Positions 1-7,082 of a stretch of 10,489 bases of DNA are shown piece after piece. Each line of letters starts with the position of its first letter. Within the stretch, counting starts at the first letter, position 1. The stretch is from contig CAIYYE010000228.1 of the NCBI GenBank assembly GCA_903930395.1, positions 1-10,489 of the forward strand. Reading direction: 5' to 3'. The position numbers and the translations under genes were made by a program. This DNA comes from an uncultured beta proteobacterium. Lineage in GTDB: Bacteria > Pseudomonadota > Gammaproteobacteria > Burkholderiales > Rhodocyclaceae. The notes beneath the pieces were generated by a model, which saw only the letters and a program-made list of their open reading frames with translations, made no database searches and was not told the origin of the DNA.

Positions 1-408
1 CCCGTCACCTACGTGCCGGCCCGCAATACCATCATGCTGTCTTTGGCCCTGGCCTGGGCCGAAGTGCTCGGCAGCCGCGACATCTTCGTCGGCATCAATG
101 CCGTGGATTATTCCGGCTATCCGGACTGTCGACCGGAATACCTTGCAGCCTTCGAGAAAATGGCCAATCTGGCCACCCGCGCCGGGGTCGAGGGGGTCGA
201 GTTGAGCATTCACGCACCGCTCATCGATCTCTCGAAAGCCGACATCATTCGCACGGGGGCGGCGCTCGGTGTCGATTACGGCCTGACGGTGTCCTGTTAC
301 CAGGCTGATGAACTCGGCCGCGCCTGCGGTGTCTGCGATTCATGCCGCCTGCGGGCCGAAGGCTTTGCCGCCGCCGGCCTGACCGATCCAACTATTTACC
401 GCGCCTGA
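1..408 (+). CDS. queC: 7-cyano-7-deazaguanine synthase QueC, 3' part
   Basis: C-terminal 135 codons of QueC; the 5' end lies outside the window and the frame is open from base 1. QueC is a cytoplasmic ATP-dependent enzyme that converts 7-carboxy-7-deazaguanine and ammonia to preQ0, the precursor of queuosine in tRNA. Visible family features are the [17 protein letters not shown] segment at the left edge, the [17 protein letters not shown] stretch, and the [19 protein letters not shown] stretch. Near the C terminus are four zinc-ligand cysteines, encoded at 295-297, 325-327, 334-336 and 343-345, the last three in the pattern CGVCDSC. Length from the edge and the natural C terminus look normal for the family. 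The stop codon is 2 bases before the next gene, so the two are probably co-transcribed. Other queuosine genes would be expected upstream but are not visible. Confidence 0.95.
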   Translation, partial: PVTYVPARNTIMLSLALAWAEVLGSRDIFVGINAVDYSGYPDCRPEYLAAFEKMANLATRAGVEGVELSIHAPLIDLSKADIIRTGAALGVDYGLTVSCYQADELGRACGVCDSCRLRAEGFAAAGLTDPTIYRA

Positions 409-410
409 AC

Positions 411-1514
411 ATGGAAACTGCATCTATTTCGACGACTGTCCTCTGGCTGGCCTTTGCCGTCGCTTTTGTCTTTGGCGCCATCGGCCAGAAAACCCATTTC
501 TGCACCATGGGTGCCGTCTCGGATATCGTCAATATGGGCGACTGGAGCCGCATGCGCATGTGGCTTCTGGCCATCGGCGTGGCCATTCTCGGGGCCGGTG
601 CGCTCCATGCTGCCGGTTTGATCGATCTCGGCAAATCCATCTACCGGACACCCAATTTCACCTGGCTGTCCTACCTGGTGGGTGGCGCAACGTTTGGTGT
701 CGGCATGGTGCTCGCCTCCGGGTGTGGTTCGAAAACGCTGATCCGTATCGGTGGCGGCAATCTGAAATCCGTGGTCGTTTTTCTTGTCCTCGGCCTGGTT
801 GCCTACATGACCATGCGCGGCGTATTCGGTGTTTTCCGCGTCAATGTGCTGGAAAAGGCGGCCATCAATTTTCCGGGTGGGCAGGATATTCCGGCGCTGC
901 TCAGTGCCGCCGGTATGGACCCGAAAACTGCCTTCCTGCTGGCCGTGCTCGCCACCGGTGGCGGCTTGACGGCTTTCTGCCTGATCAATCGGGATTTTTG
1001 GACCCTCGACAATGTTCTGGGTGGCCTCGGCACGGGTCTCGCCGTTGTCGCAGCCTGGTACATCAGCGGCCATATCGGATTTCTGGCCGAGCATCCGGAT
1101 ACGCTGGAAGAAGCGTTTCTGACGACCAACAGCGGGCGCATGGAGTCGCTCAGCTTCGTCGCGCCACAAGCCTACACGCTTGAATTGCTCATGCTCTGGT
1201 CCGATACCAGCCGGACCTTGACCTTTGCCATTGCGACGGTGCTCGGCGTCATTGCCGGGTCCGGTGCTTGGGCATTGGCTACCGGAAAATTCCGCTGGGA
1301 AGGTTTTGCCAGTGTCGAGGATACGGCCAGCCATCTGCTCGGTGCCGCCTTGATGGGTTTTGGCGGGGTCGTCGGGATGGGCTGTACGGTCGGTCAGGGC
1401 ATTACCGGTTTTTCTACCCTGGCCCTCGGCTCCATCGTGACCTTTCTGGCCATCGTCGCGGGCGCCGCAGTAACGGTCAAATTCCAGTACTGGCGCCTGA
1501 TGCGCGAAGCTTAG
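411..1514 (+). CDS. YeeE/YedE-family sulfur-compound transporter
   Basis: Inner-membrane protein of 367 residues with about nine hydrophobic segments (roughly 8-26, 49-70, 85-103, 120-142, then five more up to residue 360). Three cysteines sit in the family's characteristic places: C31 (HFCTMG), C105 (ASGCGSK) and C325 (GMGCTVGQG). In the YeeE/TsuA family, conserved cysteines of this kind pass thiosulfate or a related sulfur compound through the membrane. Thiosulfate uptake is therefore the best guess, but the substrate cannot be read from sequence. The ATG at 411 was chosen because it is the first residue before the hydrophobic N terminus; starting at 342 would add 23 hydrophilic residues that overlap queC. 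No strong Shine-Dalgarno sequence precedes it, and the 2-base gap after queC suggests translational coupling. The downstream Tat-exported hydrolase may share a sulfur theme, but that is an inference. Confidence 0.88.
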   Translation: METASISTTVLWLAFAVAFVFGAIGQKTHFCTMGAVSDIVNMGDWSRMRMWLLAIGVAILGAGALHAAGLIDLGKSIYRTPNFTWLSYLVGGATFGVGMVLASGCGSKTLIRIGGGNLKSVVVFLVLGLVAYMTMRGVFGVFRVNVLEKAAINFPGGQDIPALLSAAGMDPKTAFLLAVLATGGGLTAFCLINRDFWTLDNVLGGLGTGLAVVAAWYISGHIGFLAEHPDTLEEAFLTTNSGRMESLSFVAPQAYTLELLMLWSDTSRTLTFAIATVLGVIAGSGAWALATGKFRWEGFASVEDTASHLLGAALMGFGGVVGMGCTVGQGITGFSTLALGSIVTFLAIVAGAAVTVKFQYWRLMREA

Positions 1515-1729
1515 GCGCCTTCGCCTTCCTTGAGTTTTTCGATCACCAGTGGAAAGGCGCCGGAGCCGATCAGGGCAATGGCGGAAACGATGAAGGCCAG
1601 GCCGGCCATCGGGTCATCGAGGACCGGGTGAATGCTCGCGCCAAAACCGGCCAGACTGATGGCGCCGGGGATGGCACAAAGGACACCGAGCGAGCTCAGG
1701 GCAATAAATGAGTAGGGGTAGCGGCGCAT
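1511..1729 (-). CDS. small two-helix membrane protein, function unknown
   Basis: Protein of 72 residues that I do not recognise. It starts with a short basic end (MRRYPYS). Two hydrophobic helices follow, at about 7-28 (rich in Ala, Gly and Leu, with one Cys) and 42-62 (GLAFIVSAIALIGSGAFPLV), and the tail is charged (EKLKEGEGA). The positive N terminus and charged C terminus make it look like a real inner-membrane protein rather than a shadow reading frame, and it occupies a stretch with no other convincing gene. It is convergent with the YeeE-type transporter and overlaps its stop by 4 bases. No clear ribosome-binding site precedes the ATG at 1729, so the start is uncertain. It could act with the transporter or with the divergent hydrolase gene, but nothing in the sequence shows this. 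Confidence 0.6.
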   Translation of the reverse strand: MRRYPYSFIALSSLGVLCAIPGAISLAGFGASIHPVLDDPMAGLAFIVSAIALIGSGAFPLVIEKLKEGEGA

Positions 1730-1746
1730 GGATTCAGTGTAGACGA

Positions 1747-1762
1747 GCGCCAGATTTGGCGC
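1747..1762. promoter_or_regulatory. inverted repeat in the divergent intergenic gap
   Basis: A perfect 6-bp inverted repeat (GCGCCA, 4-base loop GATT, TGGCGC) lies in the 71-base gap between the leftward small membrane gene and the rightward hydrolase gene. Its place between two divergent starts suits an operator or an mRNA hairpin. It lacks a T-run, so it is not a convincing terminator. I could not identify a matching regulator or a good -35/-10 pair. Confidence 0.3.
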
Positions 1763-1789
1763 GATGATGGTGCGCTATTTTAACGTTTC

Positions 1790-1794
1790 AGGAG
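1790..1794 (+). promoter_or_regulatory. ribosome-binding site deciding the hydrolase start
   Basis: AGGAG directly abuts an ATG at 1795, which leaves no spacing for that codon. The next in-frame ATG, at 1801, has the usual spacing of 6 bases. This makes 1801 the likelier start and gives an N terminus of MNRRQFLR. Confidence 0.7.
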
Positions 1795-1800
1795 ATGCTC

Positions 1801-2811
1801 ATGAACCGCCGCCAATTCCTGCGCACTGCCAGCGCCTTTTCGGCACTCAGTGCGATCGAGTTCGCGCCCTGGCAATCGATGAGCGCTTTTGCCCGGGAAG
1901 TCGATGACTTTGTGCGTGGTCCCGTGGTCAAGGACCATCCCCTGCGCCAGCTTTCAAAACATGTCTGGATGATTTTTTCCCCCGATGGTTTTCCCACCCC
2001 GGAAAACCAGGGAATGATGTGCAATATCACCTTCGTCGATACCGCAAAGGGTCTGGTGGTGGTCGATTCCGGGGCTTCGGTGCAGATCGGCGAAATGGCG
2101 ATTCGCCAGATCCGGAAGCAGTTCAGGAAACCGGTCATTGCCATTATCAACAGCCACTTCCATGGCGACCACTGGCTCGGGAATGATGCCTTCGCGACGG
2201 CCTACAAGGGGATTCCGATTTATGCCCACCCCGGCACCATCGCCGAGATCAAGGGCATGCAAGGCAACATGTGGCGCACGCTGATGGAACAATGGACCAA
2301 CCAGGCGACGCTCGGGACCCGCGTTGTGCCGCCGAATACTCCAGTCGAGCACGGCAAGGAGCTGAAATTTGGTGATGTCACGCTGCGCATGCACCATTAC
2401 GGCAAGGTGCACACGCCATACGACATCTGCGTTGAAGTCGTCGAGGACCAGCTGACCTGCATTGGTGATATTGCCATGGACCGGCGGATCGCCAACATGG
2501 ACGACGGCTCTTATGTCGGCTCGCTGAAGGCCTACGAGCTACTTGAGAAAAATGCCGCTTCGAAAATCTGGTTGCCCGGGCACGGCCAGCCCAGTGCCGA
2601 TGTCCTGCAATGGAATCGCGAATTGTTCGAAGGGATATATCGCCCTTGCGAGCAGGCTATCAAGGATGGCTTGCCCATGGACGCCGCCAAGGCGATGGTC
2701 CTCAAAGACGAGCGCGTCGTCAGTCGAGCCAAGGATACCAAGGGTTTCGATGTCAATATTGGCAAGTACGTGAGCATTGCCTACCTTGAGGCTGAAGCGG
2801 CTGGCTTCTAG
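1801..2811 (+). CDS. Tat-exported metallo-beta-lactamase-fold hydrolase
   Basis: Protein of 336 residues, probably a periplasmic zinc hydrolase. A twin-arginine signal is visible at the N terminus (NRRQFLRTA, then an Ala-rich stretch to about residue 33), so it is likely exported folded, with metal bound. The metallo-beta-lactamase-fold ligand set is complete: H119-F-H121-G-D123-H124, H204 in the GKVHTPYD segment, D223 in the IGDIAMD segment, and H261 in PGHGQP. The closest groups by style are the exported SoxH-like or quinoprotein-relay metallohydrolases, rather than true beta-lactamases or glyoxalase II. Substrate is unknown; the nearby YeeE-type sulfur transporter makes a sulfur compound plausible, as an inference only. 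The start at 1801 rests on AGGAG spacing. The stop codon TAG (2809-2811) falls inside the left arm of a long inverted-repeat element. Confidence 0.88.
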   Translation: MNRRQFLRTASAFSALSAIEFAPWQSMSAFAREVDDFVRGPVVKDHPLRQLSKHVWMIFSPDGFPTPENQGMMCNITFVDTAKGLVVVDSGASVQIGEMAIRQIRKQFRKPVIAIINSHFHGDHWLGNDAFATAYKGIPIYAHPGTIAEIKGMQGNMWRTLMEQWTNQATLGTRVVPPNTPVEHGKELKFGDVTLRMHHYGKVHTPYDICVEVVEDQLTCIGDIAMDRRIANMDDGSYVGSLKAYELLEKNAASKIWLPGHGQPSADVLQWNRELFEGIYRPCEQAIKDGLPMDAAKAMVLKDERVVSRAKDTKGFDVNIGKYVSIAYLEAEAAGF

Positions 2812-2972
2812 CGTCGTGTTGCACGCTATCCGGCGCTCAAAACTGCGTCTTTTCGGCCATGGCGGCGTTGCAAATCCTCGCGATACCACTGGGTATCGCT
2901 GTGGTTTGCGCCTTGCCCTGACCAAAAATCCATCAGTTTTAAATGCGCCATCAAGCATGCAACACGACACTA
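2809..2972. repeat. MITE/REP-like imperfect palindrome, about 164 bp
   Basis: The ends form 19-bp inverted repeats with two mismatches: 2809-2827 (TAGCGTCGTGTTGCACGCT) and 2954-2972 (AGCATGCAACACGACACTA). Symmetry continues inward: GGCGC, AAAACTG, a TTTT-containing block, GGCG and TTTGC on one arm have counterparts on the other. It closes on a perfect 8-bp hairpin, GCGATACC-ACTG-GGTATCGC (2880-2899). The whole stretch can fold into one long imperfect stem. No transposase is encoded. This looks like a non-autonomous miniature element or an intergenic palindromic repeat. No clear target-site duplication is visible. Only one copy is in the window, so repetition elsewhere is an inference. Confidence 0.7.
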
Positions 2973-2997
2973 GGCGAGAACCATCGCCGGGTTTTGT
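2973..2997 (+). terminator. weak terminator-like hairpin after the hydrolase gene
   Basis: GGCGA and TCGCC pair across a 6-base loop (2973-2988) and are followed by GGGTTTTGT. The stem is only 5 bp and the T-run is short, so this is a weak candidate for ending the hydrolase transcript. The rest of the gap up to 3076 holds a short GTGCCGGCAC palindrome and no gene that I can support. Confidence 0.25.
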
Positions 2998-3076
2998 GTT
3001 CTGAAGTTTGCCGGTGCCGGCACGCCCTTTGCTGCGCTCCGCTATCTCCTGAAATCATAGCCAGAAACCCGACACG

Positions 3077-4576
3077 ATGAACGCTCCGGAATCATTCCTC
3101 AACGACCTGCCCATTTTCACCAATAGCTTCGCCGCCCTGCCCGCTGCCTTCTATACCCGTCTCGATCCGCATCCCCTGCCTGATCCCTGCGTGGTTGGCC
3201 TGAGTGGCGAGGTGGCTGATTTTCTCGGCCTTCCGGCTGGATTCCAGAGCAGCCCGCAGTTTGCTGAAATTTTTGCGGGCAATCGCCTTCTGCCCGGCAG
3301 CGAGCCACTGGCTGCTGTCTATTCCGGCCATCAATTCGGCGTCTGGGCCGGCCAGTTGGGTGATGGTAGGGCGCATCTGCTCGGCGGCCTCTGCAACGCA
3401 AGCGGTCATTGGGAAATCCAGCTCAAGGGCGCGGGAAAGACGCCTTACTCGCGAGGGGCCGATGGTCGAGCCGTACTCCGTTCGTCGATCCGTGAATTTC
3501 TCTGTTCGGAAGCCATGGCCGGGCTGGGTGTGCCGACGACGCGGGCCTTGTGTGTGATCGGGGCCGACTATCCGGTGCGCCGCGAGGCAATCGAAACGGC
3601 GGCGGTGGTGACCCGTGTGGCGCCCGGTTTTGTCCGTTTTGGCTCATTTGAGCACTGGGCCTCACGTGATCGAGACCAGGAGGTCCGGCAACTGGCCGAC
3701 TACGTGATCGACACATTCCGGCCGCAATGTCGGGCTGCGGCAAATCCCTACGACGCGCTGCTGCGCGATGTTTCGGTGCGTACGGGCGAATTGATGGCGC
3801 ACTGGATGGCGGTTGGTTTCATGCATGGCGTGATGAACACCGACAACATGTCCATCCTCGGCCTGACCCTCGACTACGGCCCCTTCGGTTTCATGGAGGC
3901 CTTCGATTCCGGCCACATCTGCAATCACTCCGATACCTATGGCCGATATACCTACCGCAACCAGCCGCACGTTGGTCAGTGGAACCTGTATTGCCTGGCC
4001 GATGCCTTTTTGCCTCTCTTGAAGCGGCCGGAGATTGCTCGCGCCGCTGTCGATGAAACGTATGGCGAAGCCTTCGAACAGACTTTTGCCCGGCTCATGC
4101 GAGGCAAGCTCGGGCTTCTGGCAGCAATGCCCGACGACGAAGACTTCATCGGGGAAACCTTCGGCTTTCTACAGCAGCATCGCCCCGACTTCACGACCTT
4201 CTTCCGCGTGCTGTCCCGGCTACCTGCGGTGCCCGACCGGGAAAATCAGGCAAAGACCGATGCGCCGCTGCGTGATCTTTTTGTCGATCGCGCCGCCTGC
4301 GATGCCTGGCTCGATACCTGGCGGGCGCGTCTGGCCCAGACCCCGTGGTCAGACGACCAGCGGCAGGTAGCCATGCTGGCCTGCAACCCCAAGTACATCC
4401 TGCGCAACTGGCTGGCCGAGGCGGCCATTCGCCAGGCCAGGGACAAGGATTTCTCCGGGGTGCAGCGCTTGCTGACTTGCCTGCGCCGGCCTTTTGATGA
4501 ACAGCCGGAATTTGAGGATTTCGCCGCCCTGCCGCCGGACTGGGCGAGCGGGCTGGAGGTCAGCTGCTCAAGCTGA
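3077..4576 (+). CDS. selO: protein adenylyltransferase SelO (YdiU/UPF0061 family)
   Basis: SelO of 499 residues, close to the usual bacterial length of about 480-500. The family has a pseudokinase fold with flipped ATP and transfers AMP to Ser, Thr or Tyr of target proteins, in a redox-linked stress role. Visible motifs are the [18 protein letters not shown] stretch, [12 protein letters not shown] with K117 as the probable ATP-binding lysine, and the Arg-rich [20 protein letters not shown] carries the probable catalytic D256 and adjacent N257, LDYGPFGF carries the metal-binding D266, and the HVGQWNL segment follows. The protein ends CSS with Cys at 497, where human SELENOO has selenocysteine, so this is the Cys form. 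The ATG at 3077 gives a short N-terminal extension before the typical [16 protein letters not shown] start region; the ribosome-binding site is weak. The 3' end overlaps the convergent kinase gene by 9 bases. Confidence 0.95.
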   Translation: MNAPESFLNDLPIFTNSFAALPAAFYTRLDPHPLPDPCVVGLSGEVADFLGLPAGFQSSPQFAEIFAGNRLLPGSEPLAAVYSGHQFGVWAGQLGDGRAHLLGGLCNASGHWEIQLKGAGKTPYSRGADGRAVLRSSIREFLCSEAMAGLGVPTTRALCVIGADYPVRREAIETAAVVTRVAPGFVRFGSFEHWASRDRDQEVRQLADYVIDTFRPQCRAAANPYDALLRDVSVRTGELMAHWMAVGFMHGVMNTDNMSILGLTLDYGPFGFMEAFDSGHICNHSDTYGRYTYRNQPHVGQWNLYCLADAFLPLLKRPEIARAAVDETYGEAFEQTFARLMRGKLGLLAAMPDDEDFIGETFGFLQQHRPDFTTFFRVLSRLPAVPDRENQAKTDAPLRDLFVDRAACDAWLDTWRARLAQTPWSDDQRQVAMLACNPKYILRNWLAEAAIRQARDKDFSGVQRLLTCLRRPFDEQPEFEDFAALPPDWASGLEVSCSS

Positions 4577-6532
4577 GACTGGCCGCCCTGCCCTCAGCCA
4601 CTTCAACAGCCGTATGAACAGATGGTCAGGATCGACCGGCTTGGCGATGAAATCATCCATACCGGCATCCATGCAGCGCACCCGGTCCTCGGCAAAGGCA
4701 TTGGCCGTCATGGCGATGATCGGGATGCGATCGTAGCCGGGAAGTTCGCGGATAGCCTGAGTCGCCTTGAGGCCATCGAGTTCGGGCATCTGCATGTCCA
4801 TCAGGATCAGGTCGTAGCGGAAACGGCTTGCCATGTCGAGCGCCTGTGCGCCATCCGGGGCAATATCGACGGCAAAGCCGAGGGTTTCGCGCAGCAGTTC
4901 CAGCGCAACTTCCTGGTTGACCCAGTCATCTTCGGCGACAAGGACGTGGCAGGTCGGGAATTCGAGACGCAGGGCCTCTTCGGCGGCGCTTCCGGAAAGG
5001 TGCGTGTTGGCCGAATCGGGATCTGCGCTCAGGGCCCGACCCAGACGGACGGCGAAAGTGAAGACGCTGCCCGAACCGGGCGTGCTGACCACTTCAATTT
5101 CGCCGCCCATCAGGCGGACGAGGCGCTGACAGATGGGGAGTCCGAGTCCGGTCCCGCCATAGCGGCGCGTCGTCGAACCATCGGCCTGCTCGAAGGGCCT
5201 GAAGATGCGTTCCACGGCCTCCGGCGCAATGCCGATGCCCGTATCCCAGACCGATAGTTCAAGCAGGATGGACTCGCCATTGTCCTCGGCGATGCTGGCG
5301 ACGACGCGTACTTCGCCGCGCTCGGTGAATTTGATGGCATTGCCGGCCAGGTTGAGCAATACCTGCTGCAGGCGCAGCGGGTCGCCGAGCAGCAGTACAC
5401 CATTGAGACGTGAATCGATATCGAGATTGAAACGCAGGTTTGCCGATTCGGCACGGGGCGTGAGCAGGTTGATTACTTCGCCGGTCAAGGCATCGATCGT
5501 GAAGGCCGTCTGTTCCAGCGTCATTCTGTCGGCGTCGATCTTCGACAGGTCGAGAATGTCGTTGAGCAACTGCAACAGGTGGTTGGCGGCGTTGTCGATC
5601 TTGCCCAGCTTGTCCATCTGGTCGGTATCGTGATTGTTGCGCCTGAGCATGTAGGTCATGCCGATGATGGCATTCATCGGCGTCCGCAGTTCGTGGCTCA
5701 TGTTCGACAGGAAAGTGCTCTTCGCCCGGCTCGCCGCCTCGGCTGCTTCCTTGGCCAGGGACAGTGCCATGGTCCGTTCCTGCACGGTGTCCTCGAGGTG
5801 ATCGCGCTGGTCGGCGAGTTGCCGGTCGCGCTCGGCAATTTCGCTGAGCATGCTGTTGAAGGCGTTGCCCAGGCGGCCGATTTCGTCATCGGAATAAATC
5901 CTCGCATGCCGCGTATAGTCCTTTGATTCGGCGACATATTGGGCCGTGCCCGTCAGTTCACCGAGGGCAGCAAGAATGGAGGCCAGCAGATGGCGGGCGA
6001 TGGCAAAGGCGATGACGAAGGAAATGGTCAGGGCCAGGAGCGAGAGGCTCAGGTTCCAGATAATCGCTCGCCATACACCGTCGAGGCTGGCTGAAATGGA
6101 TACGGAGCCGACCACTTCATTGTCCGAACGGATGGGTACGGCAACAGTCACGGAGGACCAGTCGGCGTACACCGCTCTTTCCCGATGTGGCTTGTCGCCC
6201 GGCGCTGTCGGGCTGGTCGCAGGTGCATCGGCTGCATCATAGCGATAGCGAAAGTCCGAGTTGGTGCCAATCAGGCGTACGGACAGCACATCCTTGTGTT
6301 CGGCAAAGGAACTGAGCAGACGCTTGGCGCCCGTGACGTCGCGGAATTCGATGATGGCCGAGGCATTGAAGGCGACGACGTCGGCCATGGCAAACAGCTC
6401 GGTTGTCTTCGCCTGCCGCCGCTGATCGATTTCGCGAACGACAAAGGTCACGAAGGAAAGCAGTAGTCCGACACCCAGCGAAATGGCGATGGCCAGGGCG
6501 ATTTTTTTCTGGATCGAGGGGCGGGCGTTCAT
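4568..6532 (-). CDS. hybrid sensor histidine kinase with CHASE8-like sensor and receiver domain
   Basis: Inner-membrane kinase of 654 residues. Domains in order: transmembrane helix 1 (about 9-30); a periplasmic CHASE8-like sensor (about 40-150, including the [20 protein letters not shown] stretch); transmembrane helix 2 (about 157-178); HAMP (to about 235); a short coiled coil; HisKA with phosphoacceptor H280 in NMSHELRTP; HATPase with N-box N398, the DTGIGIAP box starting at D430 and the GGTGLGLP box. A receiver follows, with acidic pair D535/D536, phosphoacceptor D579 in [11 protein letters not shown], and K631. All catalytic residues are present. CHASE8 is the sensor domain of the diguanylate cyclase YfiN, and the preceding gene encodes a YfiR-type protein, so periplasmic control by that protein is likely (inference). 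Phosphate should pass from H280 to D579 and then to an unseen HPt protein and response regulator. The ATG overlaps the upstream stop as ATGA. Confidence 0.93.
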   Translation of the reverse strand: MNARPSIQKKIALAIAISLGVGLLLSFVTFVVREIDQRRQAKTTELFAMADVVAFNASAIIEFRDVTGAKRLLSSFAEHKDVLSVRLIGTNSDFRYRYDAADAPATSPTAPGDKPHRERAVYADWSSVTVAVPIRSDNEVVGSVSISASLDGVWRAIIWNLSLSLLALTISFVIAFAIARHLLASILAALGELTGTAQYVAESKDYTRHARIYSDDEIGRLGNAFNSMLSEIAERDRQLADQRDHLEDTVQERTMALSLAKEAAEAASRAKSTFLSNMSHELRTPMNAIIGMTYMLRRNNHDTDQMDKLGKIDNAANHLLQLLNDILDLSKIDADRMTLEQTAFTIDALTGEVINLLTPRAESANLRFNLDIDSRLNGVLLLGDPLRLQQVLLNLAGNAIKFTERGEVRVVASIAEDNGESILLELSVWDTGIGIAPEAVERIFRPFEQADGSTTRRYGGTGLGLPICQRLVRLMGGEIEVVSTPGSGSVFTFAVRLGRALSADPDSANTHLSGSAAEEALRLEFPTCHVLVAEDDWVNQEVALELLRETLGFAVDIAPDGAQALDMASRFRYDLILMDMQMPELDGLKATQAIRELPGYDRIPIIAMTANAFAEDRVRCMDAGMDDFIAKPVDPDHLFIRLLKWLRAGRPVSA

Positions 6533-7080
6533 CGTTCACCGCCGATCACCCGAAAAGCCAGACGCATCATTTGCGAACTTGCAGTCAGTCCTTGCTGCAA
6601 CAAACTGCTGGCATTGACGATGAACTGCATACGCCCGCCATGACGGACAAACTCGATGCCGCCACCGGCCCGGGCAAATCCGTCGGCGCTGCTGGCGGTC
6701 AGGATAGGCATACCCTGTGTCCAGCGCAGTACGGCACCGATGCGCGCCTCTTCGACATCCGGGATATAGACCAGCTGACAACTGGCCATGTCGGCAGGAC
6801 TGCTGACCCGGAGAATTCGCAATTCCTTGCCACCAATCATCCGCCCCTCATGACTGCTCAGTAAGGGACCCAGTGTATCGCGTCCGAACAGGCAGATGCT
6901 AGCCGTGTTCCGGGCGCTGGCAGGCCACTCGACGTATTTCATGAAATTGATGAGGTAAGCCGCTTCCAGTTGTGGTTCCGAATTGGGCTGGGCGAAGTTT
7001 TTCGAAACAATGACGAGGAGCAGGGCTGCCAGCCAATGTGGACGGAAGGCGCGAGCAGGGCGGGTAATTCTGGCGAGCAT
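6529..7080 (-). CDS. YfiR/DUF4154 family periplasmic regulator
   Basis: Protein of 183 residues with a basic N terminus and hydrophobic export helix (about 15-30), probably cleaved after SKNFA or nearby. The mature part shows the DUF4154 signature: EAAYLINFMKYVEWP (39-53), ICLFGRDTLGPLL, the SCQLVYIPD segment, and near the end a GGGIEFVRHGGRMQFIVN stretch followed by a GLTASSQMMRLA segment. YfiR in Pseudomonas is a periplasmic protein that represses the membrane cyclase YfiN through its periplasmic sensor domain. C63 and C101 are the only cysteines in the mature protein; they match the spacing of one YfiR disulfide, and the second pair known in Pseudomonas YfiR is absent. The gene sits 2 bases after the TonB-receptor stop and overlaps the kinase start by 4 bases, so the three are one operon. 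Its likely partner is the kinase sensor domain. Confidence 0.9.
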   Translation of the reverse strand: MLARITRPARAFRPHWLAALLLVIVSKNFAQPNSEPQLEAAYLINFMKYVEWPASARNTASICLFGRDTLGPLLSSHEGRMIGGKELRILRVSSPADMASCQLVYIPDVEEARIGAVLRWTQGMPILTASSADGFARAGGGIEFVRHGGRMQFIVNASSLLQQGLTASSQMMRLAFRVIGGER

Positions 7081-7082
7081 GG

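Noticed and set aside
396..1334. Long leftward open frame of 312 codons opposite the YeeE-type gene
   Set aside because: Its protein is hydrophilic and rich in Gly, His, Asp and Gln without domain signatures. It mirrors the codon bias of the convincing membrane-protein gene on the other strand.
2777..3004. 75-codon rightward frame across the palindromic repeat
   Set aside because: It is made of the end of the hydrolase gene in another frame plus the repeat, with no domain or ribosome-binding site.
3026..3035. GTGCCGGCAC palindrome-like sequence as an operator ahead of selO
   Set aside because: Short GC-rich palindromes are expected by chance at this base composition, and no promoter elements flank it. 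Its position is approximate.
4622..5257. Rightward open frame of 211 codons opposite the kinase gene
   Set aside because: It lies wholly inside the receiver and ATPase coding region of the kinase, and its product has no recognisable motif. High GC content explains the open frame.
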